Part shown: positions 21,834-33,223 of the stretch, one piece after another
Layout: every line of letters begins with the position of its first letter
Position numbering within the stretch: the stretch's first letter is position 1
Assembly (NCBI GenBank): GCA_030407005.1
Contig: JAUDYN010000009.1
Span: 1,612,001-1,676,000, forward strand
From: Desarmillaria ectypa
Taxonomy: Eukaryota > Basidiomycota > Agaricomycetes > Agaricales > Physalacriaceae
Length of the DNA stretch: 64,000 nucleotides
Direction of reading: 5' to 3'
Position numbers and translations under genes: made by a program
Notes under the pieces: generated by a model
What the model was told of the DNA's origin: nothing
Database searches by the model: none
Seen by the model: the letters and a program-made list of their open reading frames with translations, nothing else

Positions 21834-24800
21834 GTGATAGAAAGGGGGCAGTTGTACTCAAACAATGGGCACAATGGTAGCACTAACTGGGAGTCAATGA
21901 CCAAGGAAATTCAAACTCTGTCAAAAGTAGTGCCGGCCAAAGAACACAGGGGCACTGACCAGGGATTTGAAGGCAAGCTGGCCAACAAATTCCCATCAGT
22001 GGTTATGCTCTGCCAGGGGATATCCTGCACTCGGGAACCTGCTAGCACCCAGGTGGTAAAAAGAGGGCATTCAGTAGAACCACTATCATTGAAGTACCCA
22101 ATGAAGAAGACGACACTGCTTTTAGGATTTGGCAAGCCAACCAATCCAAAGCCAGTACCCCGATACTCAAAGACTCTCAAATGCAAGGGGGAGCAACTGA
22201 CTCAAGCCTTCCAAACACATGGAGAAGCACTGAACCCGACACCCATTCTAACAAGGGGGTATCAGACACTTCCAAATGTATGGGGAAGTATAGAACACTG
22301 GAAGTTCCCTGACATACTGGAGAACAAGACAAGTCTTCCAAACATACAGGAAAGCAAGATGATTTCCAATGGCTCAGACCATTCGGGATTGACTGGACTT
22401 TGCATACAGTGCGCAACTTCAAGAATTTGGCAGTCGCCAAAGCGGTTCTCTCCATTTGGGTACATCCCAAACAACTTGGAGAAATCGATGATGAGCTCAT
22501 TCAGAGCTTAAGAATGGGAGGGAGTATAGCCTGAGAACAGCTCTATGAACTACATGAACCGATCCACTATATCCATGGTACCAGAAGCTCAGGACAAGAC
22601 TTCCTGGTGGATATTCAGCTTTCCCCATGTACCGGGAAACAGACATTGACAACTCGCATGTTGTTGGATAGTGGCTGCATGGGCAGCTCTATCAATCGAA
22701 GCTACATCTGACAACACCAGTTGGATACGAGAAAGGCTGCCACCCCAATACCAGTTTACAATGCCAATGGAACATGCAACAAGGCGGGTGATGTAACAGA
22801 ATTCGTGGAACTCCAAATGACCATTGGAAACCACAGTGAATGAATTGACCTCATGGTCACTGACTTGGGCTCCAAGACCATGTACTTGGGCCATGACTGG
22901 CTTAAATGCCATAATCCTTTTGTCAACTGGAAGGCGGGAACCTTAACATTCGGATGATGTCATTGTGTTCAGAACTACTTCATGCTGCCAGATGCAGATG
23001 AAGAAGAATGATGGGATGAAGAGCTTGAGGAAGGAGAAAGTATTCTTGCTATCAATATGCAGGAAGAAATCATACTTTGCACCATCCATCATGCGAATGA
23101 GTTGGCCGCAGCTGCCAACACTGAGAAACTGAAACAGACATTTGAGGAGCTTATGCCTCCTCAGTATCAGAGCTTTAGAGACTTGTTCTCAAAAGAAAGC
23201 TTTGATGAATTACCAGAAAGAAGACCCTGGGATCACACAATTGAGCTAGTCCTCAATGCGAAATCAACTTTAGACTGTAAAGTCTATCTGCTCAATAGAA
23301 ACGAGCAAGAATAATTGGACAAGTTCTTGGATGAAAACTTAGACTCAGGATGAATTCGTCCCTCGAAATCTCCCTTCACCTCTCCTTTTTTCTTTGTCAA
23401 GAAAAAGGATGGCTCACTACAACCTGTTCAGGATTACCAAAAACTGAACGAAATGATGATCAAGAATCATTATCCCCTTCCTCTGATCTCCAAACTCATC
23501 GATAAGCTACATGGAGCCAAGTACTTCTCCAAGTTGGACATCTGATGGGGATACAACAATGTCTGCATTCAAGACAGAGACAAAGAAAAAGCAGCATTCC
23601 GAACTAACTGAGGACTCTTTGAGCTAATGGTTATGTTCTTTGGACTTATGAACTCACCAGCCACTTTCCAGTGGATGATGAATGATATATTCAAGGATTT
23701 GATTGCTGAAGGAAAAGTCATGATTTACCTCGATGATATTCTCATATTCATGAAATCCTTGTCTGAACATTGAGACATAGTGTGACAAGTACTCCAATGT
23801 CTTCAAGAAAACAAGTTGTTTCTCAAAGCCGAGAAATGCGAGTTCGAAGTACTCAAGACCGAGTACTTAGGAGTTATCATCAGCGAAGATGCCATTCACA
23901 TGGATCCTGTTAAGATTGTGGGCATAGCCGAATGGCCCACTCCGATAAAGAAGAAGGAACTACAGTCCTTTCTAGGATTCATGAACTTCTATCAGAAGTT
24001 TATCAAGGACTACTCCAAGATCATGCGTTCCTTGACCCAGTTAACAGGAAAAGTAAACTGGACCTGGGGATCAGAACAAGAACAAGCATTTAGACAACTC
24101 AAGAAGTTGATGACAACAAATGTAGTTCTTATGATTCCCTTGGACGACGGAAAGTTCTGGGTGGAGACCAATGCCAGTGACAGAGCTATTGGCGCTGTAC
24201 TAAGCCAAGAAAAAGATGGCAAATGGAGGCCGATTGCCTTTATGTCAAAAGTACTCATGGTCACTGAATGCAATTATGAGATCTATGACAAGAAGTTGTT
24301 AGCAATCATGCTAGCACTAGAAGAGTGGTGACACTACCTCATGGGCACCAAAGAAACAATTGAAATCTGGACAGATCACCAGAACCTCCAGTATTTCCAA
24401 AAACCCCAGAAGTTGAACCACCGACAAGCTCGGTGGATCACCAAATTAGTGGAATACCACTTTATTCTTTAACACAAAGCTGGAACTGTGAACCAGAAGG
24501 CAGATCTTCTCAGCAGACGAGACAATCACGATCAGGGAAAAGAAGACAATGAAGATGTTGTTGTTCTATCCCCAGAACATTTCCGGGCATTGATACTACC
24601 AACCACAGAAGAATGGACCACATGTATAAGAGACGCAACAAGACAGAAGGATCAATGGGACCAAGGGATTGAGAAATCCCTTAACCATGAATAAGGGATC
24701 ACCCAGGAAAATGAACTCCTGTGGTATGATGAACAAGTCTATATTCCTAATGACTCTATTCTATGCAGTGAGATCATTTCACAATTCCATGATCATATCA

Positions 24801-26290
24801 CTGCCGGACACCCAGGAATTGCCAAGACCAAGGAACTTGTTCTTCATGAGTATTGGTGGCCAAAAATGAAGAAAGATGTCGAGTCTTACATCAAGGGATG
24901 TGAGACTTGTCAATGGACAAAAAGTGATATGCAGGCCAAAGCTGCACCTCTCCACCCCAATGCCATACCCGATATGCCATGGATGCACATTTTGGTCGAC
25001 ATGGTCACTGGACTTCCAGAGTCAGAAGGATTCGATGCATTGCTTATCATTATAGACCAATTCTCCAAGAATATCCTTCTTATTCCATGTAACAAGGAAC
25101 TATCTGCAGAAGGATGGGCCTTAATGCTTCGCAATCATGTATATGCAAAGCATGGCATGCCACAGATGGTCATATCTGACTGGGGACCACAATTTGTTTC
25201 AGCATTCATGAAGGAACTATACCAAATGCTAGACATCACACAGAATGCCTCAATGGCATACCACCCTCAGACTGATGGACAGACAGAGAGAGTCAACCAG
25301 AAGGTTGAAAAGTACCTCCATATCTTTGTCAACCATAGACAAACTGACTGGATAGCATGGCTACCCCTTGCAGAATTTGCCCACAACAACTGAGTCCATT
25401 CAGCCATGGACAAGAGTCCCTTCATGGTCCTATATGGACACAATCCTCAACTCATCCCTGAGTCAATTCAAAAGACCAGCTTCGCAAATCCAGCAGTGGT
25501 TGATTTCACCGAAACGATGGCCAAAGTCCATAAAGAAGTACACGATGCCTTAGAGAAGGCAGCAATGCAAATGAAGGCACAATACGACAAGAGAAAACAG
25601 ACTCCACAGGAGTATAACATCGGCAACAAGGTTTGGCTTGATACCACCAACCTTCATCTTCTCAGACCCAAGAAAAAGCTCGACGACAAACAAACAGGAC
25701 TGTTTGAAATCGTTGAAAAATCAGGAGCAGCAGCATACAAGCTGAAGCTGCCACCCCACTGGAAGATTCACTCCCGATTCAATGAGAAACTGTTGACTCC
25801 ATACATTGCACCCTCATTTCTGAATTAAGAACAACTACTGCCTTCTTCTCCAGACCTCGTTGACAGTCAAGAAGAGTATGAAATCAAAGAAGTCTTAGAC
25901 TTGTGCATCAGAAAGGTATGATCCAAGAGAGGACAACCATCTAGAGAAGTTATGGACTACCTATTCAAATGGAAAGGATGGACCCATGAACACAATTCAT
26001 GGGTTCGAGAAAACGAAATGACAAATGCCTTGGAAGCAATCCAAGAGTACCAGGCTAGCGTAAACCATGCTATATACACTCCAAAAATCACAACCAAGAA
26101 CAAGACAGTAGTCAAGATACTGGACCATGAATATTTGGAACATGGCAATGTAGCCTACCTCACCAAAAGAAAAGATGGATATACAAAATGGATCGTCAAT
26201 CCAGATGAGAATGTATGGAAACACCTGATTGATCAGTACTGGATCAGTCAAATTGCAACACAATACAACACCCCTATAGAAAAGCCTTAG
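21834..26290 (+). pseudogene. pol of copy B: protease, RT, RNase H, integrase, chromodomain
   Basis: In order: open linker 21834-22511; aspartic protease site LLDSGCMGSS at ~22653; reverse transcriptase 23370-23780 with [18 protein letters not shown] and the catalytic YLDD; RNase H near 24165-24330 (VETNASDRAIGAVLSQ, NYEIYDKKLLAI), where the usual catalytic Asp is Asn; integrase zinc motif (HDHITAGHPGI, CETCQ) near 24790-24915; integrase core Asp at VDMVTGLP, Asp at ISDWGPQF and Glu at TERVNQKVE (24990-25310); chromodomain YLFKWKGW near 25960. TGA codons interrupt at ~23541, 23609, 23772, 24330 and 25391. The chromodomain would steer integration to marked chromatin. Confidence 0.9.
22250..22260 (+). 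other. Internal copy of the polypurine-tract motif
   Basis: AACAAGGGGGT, identical to the 3' polypurine tract at 26310-26320. Copy A has AACAAGGGAGT at the corresponding place (26835-26845). This could be a second plus-strand priming site or a chance relic. Confidence 0.4.
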
Positions 26291-26309
26291 CAGTCAGGAC
26301 AACTGCTTT

Positions 26310-26322
26310 AACAAGGGGGTAA
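26310..26322 (+). other. 3' polypurine tract of copy B
   Basis: AACAAGGGGGTAA immediately before the 3' LTR, the normal site for plus-strand DNA priming. Copy A has ATAAGGGGGTAA at the same place before its LTR at 30740. Confidence 0.75.
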
Positions 26323-26734
26323 TGTTATGATTTTTCCATTTATCTTATCTTATCCGAGTCATATCCATGACTCAGCCATCTAATCCAACATCGATTCCAA
26401 CTTGTATCCAGCTACAACCCTCGTTCTCACCATCTGTCACCCCAAACACTTTCTATTGGCTCTATGATCCTCCCAGATCATCCTACTTTGACACCATTTG
26501 TGCATGGACCTTAGCATTTCATCTATATATAATGCCATAGAAATACTATATAAACAGAGTAAACTAGGCAGTTGTACTCTATCTCTTGTTTAAATTCAAA
26601 TCATATACTCCTTGACTCACACCACACTAAAGACTAAAGCTTCTATATCTCTATATAGGTGATTGTTCAAATGCATAACAGCCCAGAGATATCAGCTGAT
26701 GTCCCAAGTCACATGCCCAAGGCAGTATCTAACA
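26323..26734 (+). repeat. 3' LTR of copy B (412 bp)
   Basis: Starts TGTTATGATTTTTCC and ends GTATCTAACA, with intact TG...CA ends. A TATA-like CTATATAAACAG lies near 26550-26561. Confidence 0.9.
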
Positions 26735-26739
26735 GGTTA
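26735..26739. repeat. Target-site duplication of copy B, right (GGTTA)
   Basis: Exact partner of GGTTA at 18109-18113. Beyond it the interrupted copy A continues. Confidence 0.85.
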
Positions 26740-29700
26740 CTCTGGTAAAGATACTGGATGAAGAGGACAATACAGCTTTCTGTCTCTCCAAAGGAAAGCA
26801 ACACTGCAAGCTGAAGGAACCTGACACCCACCCTAACAAGGGAGTACCCATTCATGTCTAGTATAAACCCTTTGAAATAGACTGGATATTATACACAGTC
26901 TGCATCATAAAGAATATAGCTATCACAAAAGCTGCTCTCTTTATATGGGTTCACCCCAAGCAACTAGGAGAAATCACCAAAGAACTTGTTGAAGAGTTGA
27001 AGAAAGGGGGACATGATGCCAGAGAACAACTCCACAAGCTCCACAAACCCATATGATATATTCACAGAATGAAGAGCTCAGAACAGAACTTTATGGTAGA
27101 AGTACAACTTGCCCTCTGCACCAGAAAAAAGACCCTTGCAACCAAAGCATTACTTGATAGTGGCTGCACTGGAAGTTCCATCAACTGTTCATATATTCTC
27201 AAACATGGTCTTGACACCCAAAGAGTCAATGCCTCTATTCTAGTATATAATGCAGATGGAATCTGTAATAAGGCAGGCAACATCACCAAGTTCATTGAAC
27301 TTTATATGACTATTGGCAGTCACACTAAATGAATTGACTTAGCAGTCATGGATCTTGGATCCAAGACAATCTACTTGAGTCATGACTGGCTAAAATGCTA
27401 CAACCCAGTTATTAACTGAAAAACTGGAACAATGATCTTCAGACACTATCAATGCATCAAGAACACTCTTCTCTTTCCTAACACAGATGATAACAAATGA
27501 GATAATGAACTAGAGGAAGGCAAGACCATCCTCATCATCAATATGCAGGAAGAACTAGTCATCCATGTGGTACACTACACTAATGACCTAGCTGCTGCCA
27601 CCAACATGGAAAAGCCAAAGAAAATATTCAAAGAACTGGTACTGCCTCAATATTGAAGCTTTAGAGATTTATTCTCTAAGGAAAGTTTTGACAAACTACC
27701 AGAACAAAAACCATAGAACCACACTATTGAACTAGTACCCAACTCAAAGATGATCTTGGACTGCAAGATTTATCCCTTGAACAGAAACAAACAAGAGCAG
27801 CTTGACCAGTTCCTTGATGAGAACCTCCAATCAGAAAGAATTCAACCCTCTAAATTGCCATTTGCTTTCCTCTTTTTTTTTTATTAAGAAAAAGGATGGC
27901 TCTCTCTGTCTCATACAGGACTATCACAAATTAAATGAAATGACTATCAAAAACCATTACTCTCTTTCTCTCATCTCTAAACTCATCAATAAGCTATGAG
28001 GAGTCAAATATTTCTCCAAGCTTGATGTCTGCTAGGAATATAATAACATGCAAATTCAAGAAGGTGATGAAGAAAAAGCTGCCTTCTGAACCAACCATAG
28101 CCTGTTTGAGCCAACAGTTATGTTCTTCAAACTGACAAACTCCCCTGCCACCTTTCAATAGATGATGAATAATATCTTCTGAGATCTCATCTCCAAAGAA
28201 AAGATTACCATCTATCTAGATGATCTTCTAATCTTCACCAGAGATCTAGAAGAACACTGACTTATTGTATGCTGGGTTCTCCAATGTCTATGAGAAAACA
28301 AGCATTTTCTCAAGGTGGAGAAGTATGAATTTAAAGTCCTGAAAACAGAATACCTAGGTGTTATTATCAGCCAGGACTTGGTATGGATGGACCCAGTCAA
28401 AGTGGCAGGAATCACAGAATGGCTAACCCCATTAAAGAAGAAGGAACTTCAATCCTTCCTAGACTTTACCAATTTTTATCACAAATTCATTCACAATTAT
28501 TTAAAAACTGTCAAACCCCTCACTCAGTTAATGGCCAAGGCTGAATGGAAATAGGAGGAAGCTCAGAAACAGGCCTTTCTTATCCTGAAAATACAAATGA
28601 TGAAAGATTTAGTCTTGGCTATCCCAACTAGTGATGGGAGATTCATGGTAGAAGCTGATGCTAGTGAGGGTGCAATCAGCATGGTACTAAGTCAGTACCA
28701 GAATGGCTGATAGTGACCAGTTGCATTTCTGTCCAAGGCCCTAACTGTGACAGAACACAACTATGAAATCTATGACAAAGAACTACTCACTATCATGCTT
28801 GCTCTAGAGGAGTGGTGCCACTATCTCATGGAAGCTACTGAGGACATGGAAATTTGGACTGACCATTAGAATCTCCAATACTTTCAAAAACTCCAAAGAT
28901 TAAACTGACAACAAGCCTGGTGAATCACTGAACTCACAGAATACCACTTCATGCTTAAGCATAAACCAGAGACAACAAATAAAAAGACTGATCTACTCAG
29001 TCAATGTGATGATCATGATCAAGGGAAAGAGGATAATTATGATGTGATCATTCTCCAACCAGAACACTTCAGAGCTCTCCTCATGCCCACCACCACTGAG
29101 GAACATTTGAGAGTTTGAGATGTTATGCATCATAAGAAATTATAGGATCAAGGCATAGCCATTTCACTCAACTATGAACAAGAAATCATCCAAGAAGCAG
29201 GAATATTGTATTATGATGGATGCATCTACATACCCAGGAAAGAGTCTCTGTGAGGTGAAATCATCACTCACAACCACAATCACATTACCACAGAACATCT
29301 GGGCATCATTAAAACTACTGAGCTCATCCTCCAAGAGTACTAGTGGCTAAAGTTAAAAAGGAATGTAGAAAGATACATCAAAGAGTGTGAAACATGCCAG
29401 TGCACAAAAGGTAGCATGCAGACAAAGGCTGCACTGCTACATCCAAATACCAGTCCCATAGAGCCATGGACACATATCTCAGTTGACATAGTCACCAGCC
29501 TTCTCAAATCAATGGATATAATGCTCTATTAGTAATTGTCAACAGATTTTCAAAAGTTATTATCCCTGTTGCCTGTCATGAGAAGCTCTCTGCAGAAGGA
29601 TGGGCTCAAATCCTCCAAGACCATGTCTACACTAAGCATAGAATGCCTCAGATCATTATCTCCAACCAAGATCCCCAGTTTATCTCAAATGTTATAAAGG

Positions 29701-30739
29701 ACTTGTATAGGATGTTAAACATTACTCCAAATGCATTCACAGCCTATCACCCATAAACTGATGGACAGACAGAATGAGTCAATCAAGAAATAGAGAAGTA
29801 CCTCTGCATCTTTATCAACCACTGACAAGATGATTGGAGTGACTGACTATCCCTGGCAGAATTTGCCCACAATAACCAAGTACACTCCACCATGGGCCAG
29901 AGCTCATTCATGGTCCTCTATGGAAGGAATCCCCAGCTGGTACTAGACTCTATGAAGAAAACCCTATTCACAAATCCAACCATTATAGAATTCATCAAAA
30001 TGATGGCCCAAGTTCATAAAGAGGTACATGATGCATTAAATCAGGCCACATCATGGATGAAGGAATAATATGACAAGAAAAGACATCCAGCCCAGGAATA
30101 CTGGGTTAGGGATAAAGTTTGGTTGGACATGAGTAATCTCTATCTTCCAAGACCAAAAAAGAAACTCAACAACAAGCAGACAGGACTATTCAAAATACTC
30201 AAGAAGACAGGAGTGGCAGCATACAAACTAAAGCTACTGCTGCAATAGAAGATCTATCTGTAATTCAATGAAAAACTGTTGACCCCATATATAGCACCCT
30301 CCTTCCCAAATCAACAATTACCACCTCCTCCCCCTCTGGATCTCATCAACAGCTAGGAGGAATACAAAGTCAAAGAAGTACTAGATTCTTGGACTTGCCA
30401 AGTATGTGTCAAGAAAGGCCAACAATTGAAGGTGGTCACTGATTACCTGGTCAAATAGAAAGGATGGACCAAAGAACATAAAATCTGGGTCAGAGAAATG
30501 GAGATGGAGAACACACAAGAGGTCATCATCATCATTCTCAACCACAAGTATGCCACCAACAGAGAAGTTGCATATCTTGTTCAATGACAGGATGAAGTCA
30601 AGAAGTGGATCAAAAATCCAGATATGGACTGCTGGAAACTACTAGTAGATGAATATTGGGCTAATCAAGCAAACTCCCAGTATGACTCCCCCAAAGAGAA
30701 ACCTTGACAGTTAGGACAACTGTCTTAATAAGGGGGTAA
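26740..30739 (+). pseudogene. Copy A, pol region (protease to chromodomain), heavily decayed
   Basis: Collinear with copy B: protease site LLDSGCTGSSI at ~27151; RT relic KKKDGSLCLIQDYHKLNE near 27889, with the YLDD position at ~28215; RNase H VEADASEGAISMVLSQ near 28650, keeping the Asp that is Asn in B; integrase motifs near 29240-29790 (HNHITTEHLGI, TDGQTE); then a poor chromodomain (~30450). It has dozens of stop codons and almost no CpG, far more decayed than B, in line with greater age. Ends with a polypurine tract at 30729-30739. Confidence 0.85.
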
Positions 30740-31181
30740 TGTTACAATTTTTTCCTTATCTTATTATATCTCCAAGCACCTATCTTATTGCCAGTGCTTA
30801 TCAACTTCCTGATCTCCATCCATATTCACAGTGATCCCTAATATTGCCTTGATTCAAAAAGGACAACCTTGGCTATTGTATTCATGGTTCACAACAGTTG
30901 CTCACCATATCCCTTGTTTCACACATGACTCTCTCATGGACATACTTATTATTAGTTACCCCATTTTCATATATAAACTAGTTAGTTCTTGCTGTAATTC
31001 TCCAGCTTCCAACTAAAGTTTCTCTACACTATCACCTTTCTCTAAGAACTTAGCTAATAAGTCTAGCCTCTCTTCATCAGGTCTGCAGACCATAGTCATT
31101 ATCCACAGGTGATTGTCTGAACACAAGACAGCCTGGGGACTAAATGCATGTCTGCAGATCACATAAAGTGTGGGTCTAACA
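30740..31181 (+). repeat. 3' LTR of copy A (442 bp)
   Basis: Starts TGTTACAATTTTTT and ends GGGTCTAACA. Both ends match the family consensus seen in B and C, but the interior is much diverged from the LTRs of B. No 5' partner survives. Confidence 0.75.
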
Positions 31182-32334
31182 TATACTGTCATACAAAAAT
31201 CAGTATTAAAACTGAGTACTCTTCATAAACCAAACTGCATTATTGATAAAGGTCAAAGTATGATATTGGGCACTGCTAGAGTGAAAGGACATCCCTCAGG
31301 TTGACACATTTATGACTGCTGTTCAACACAAGAAAGTCTTGTAGTGTCAAGTAACACTGTGAGATAAACACAAAGTCAATGACTGTAAGAGTTATTACAA
31401 TACATACAGATATTCATATAAAATATAGGCACTGTATTCATATTCTATCCTAGCCTCTTTGTCCTAGAACAAGATCCATTGATCTGGTCAAAATGAGGTT
31501 GAAATGACTGGAATGTATATTCTTGCTCTAGCTAGCAGTGACTTGCTAGCCCTAGCTAGTAGTCTCTCCTTCAAATCTCCACCTTTTTTATCACATGGGA
31601 TTTCTGATTCATATTTGTTGGTATCCTAGGTGTAGTTCAGGATAGACTCCAGGCTGGTAAAGCCAGATGTAAAGAACTTGTTATTCTATGGCTCCTACAG
31701 AGCTCATATTTATACTGCTTCACACTAGAATCTAGAATGTACTATAACTTTCTACTCCTCTCGTGCTTACTCAGCAACTCTCGACATGATGCCAGATTTC
31801 TCCTTCTAGAACTTTCCAGCAAAATCCCAACAATATTAAGAGCTTGTTAACTGGCAAGCCTGAGCACTGAGGTCTGCCAGTGACATAGATGTTAATCCAC
31901 GGATATATGTGCACAGATACACAGACCTACACTTGAAAATACTACAAGAATTATAGTGCAGAAGGGCGAACATTCAGCCAGGTAATTAACTGGCATAGTT
32001 GAGTTGAGGCGGATCAGAGCCAGACGCGACACGTCACACGTGATTTGCCGCTGTCAGCCTTCGGCAAGCATGCTGCATCCACCGCAACACATTATTCGCA
32101 ATACCAGTACCTTGCTCAATGTCAACAGCGTCCCAAGTTCAATCCGTAGTCACTGGAGCTGAGTGCCTACCTTGACGTCAAAGATGCAAAGTAGTGTCTC
32201 AATTATTGCATAGCTATATTTCAGAAAGCGCAGCAGGGTAATCGACTAGAAATCTGTATTATATCTAGCCTTTACGATAACAATGCATACACATAAAATA
32301 CATAAAATACAGGACCTAACTACTAACCTTAACC
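31182..32334. other. Non-coding border between the transposon nest and host DNA
   Basis: 31182-31790 is AT-rich with almost no CpG and no coding signal, either an unrecognised transposon remnant or host DNA altered next to the nest. From about 31960 CpG becomes normal again (GACGCGACACGTC at ~32018). 32280-32334 is the 3' flank of the minus-strand gene at 32335. Confidence 0.5.
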
Positions 32335-33223
32335 TTAAGAGAATGGACCATGAATCAACGCGTCCCATGCGCTCTTTGACTGCAGCGTCTCAATAAACTT
32401 AGCCTTGTTAGGAGTGCCCGTTCCAGGTGCCGGCGCATGAATAGCTGACAAACCGGTATTCGTAGGGCTTGGCGGTGCAAGTGGGGAGTCCGGACCGGGA
32501 CTACTGCGTGGTGAGGGCTGAGATGACGAGGGATCCTCTGTCGCCGAGTCCTAAGTAGATAGCACTGTCAACTTTCAGCCAACAGCAGCATACGATACCC
32601 ACCGATTGGCACAAACGCGAAGGCGTATGCGAGTGGGAAATAAGGTGCCCTTGCGGAGGTAGGAGATAGTGGCTCGTCGACTCTGCTTGCGCTGGGGTCG
32701 AGTGAGGCGGAGGCGGAGGCGGCGGTGGGTATGGTGAATACGGATGGGCAGTGTAGTAGATATGTGCAGGGCTCGCGGTGCCAGACGTCGAGCGCGAGTT
32801 AGGCGGGCGTTTCTATCGTTGATCCACGTGAGATAACAATGGTCGGGTGAGAGAAAGAAAAAAAAAGTTCACAGGCGAAAGAATGCTTCCCAGAGCAAGT
32901 CTCAATGCCTCCCTGTGCTGCATGTGAATGATTTTGTTCGCCTGCTCGTTGTCATGCTGGAAGCTATGGACATCGAGGCCCTCTGGCCCTCTCGGAAGGG
33001 TATCAGAGGATCGGGTCTGGACCTGCGTGGGCTGGGCCGCGAAGGAAGCAGGTTAAACAGTCAGTGCCGCCGGTAAATGGACTCAAAGGTGGACTCACCA
33101 TCGTCAGCAACAATGAGAAAGAGAGGCGGCGGCGATGTGGAAGATGGCGACGGCGGCGATGAAGGCAACTGCCAGGGTGGCAGTGGTTGTTGAAACCAGA
33201 GGAAAATGCGCATCTCCACCCAT
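32335..33223 (-). CDS. Uncharacterised proline-rich protein with N-terminal membrane segment (possible frameshift)
   Basis: Four exons, 33223-33099, 33022-32873, 32812-32603 and 32550-32335. Exons 2-4 are each multiples of three (150, 210, 216 nt), joined by GT-AG in phase 0. The protein has an N-terminal hydrophobic stretch (LAVAFIAAVAIFHIAAASLS), a polar segment (DNEQANKIIHMQHREAL), a Tyr/Pro region with a proline run, a Ser/Pro-rich linker and a conserved-looking C terminus (NKAKFIETLQSKSAWDALIH). The membrane segment in exon 1 is one frame off the rest and meets TGA just before the donor, so a 1-nt indel, a sequencing error or an unseen splice must be assumed. Function unknown. Confidence 0.65.

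Larger units (their letters stand above)
18114..26734 (+). mobile_element. Copy B: full-length chromodomain Ty3/gypsy element, defective
   Basis: 8.6 kb with two LTRs, gag, protease, reverse transcriptase, RNase H, integrase and chromodomain in the Ty3/gypsy order, bounded by GGTTA duplications. Many frames are broken, mostly by TGA where relatives have Arg (CGA) or Trp (TGG). It should be immobile on its own. It is the best-preserved family member here and the reference for copies A and C. Confidence 0.92.
10455..31181. mobile_element. Nested cluster of Ty3/gypsy chromovirus copies
   Basis: About 20.7 kb made of copies of one family plus two solo LTRs of another. Order from left: copy C (minus, 10455-16308) with solo LTRs D2 (11420-12779) and D1 (14091-15521) inside it; copy A (plus, 16309-18108 and 26740-31181); copy B (plus, 18114-26734) inserted in A. 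All copies carry stop codons. Codon and base use differ sharply from the flanks: CpG is almost absent in A and C and reduced in B. Insertion order follows from interruption: A before B, and C before D1 and D2. Confidence 0.9.
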
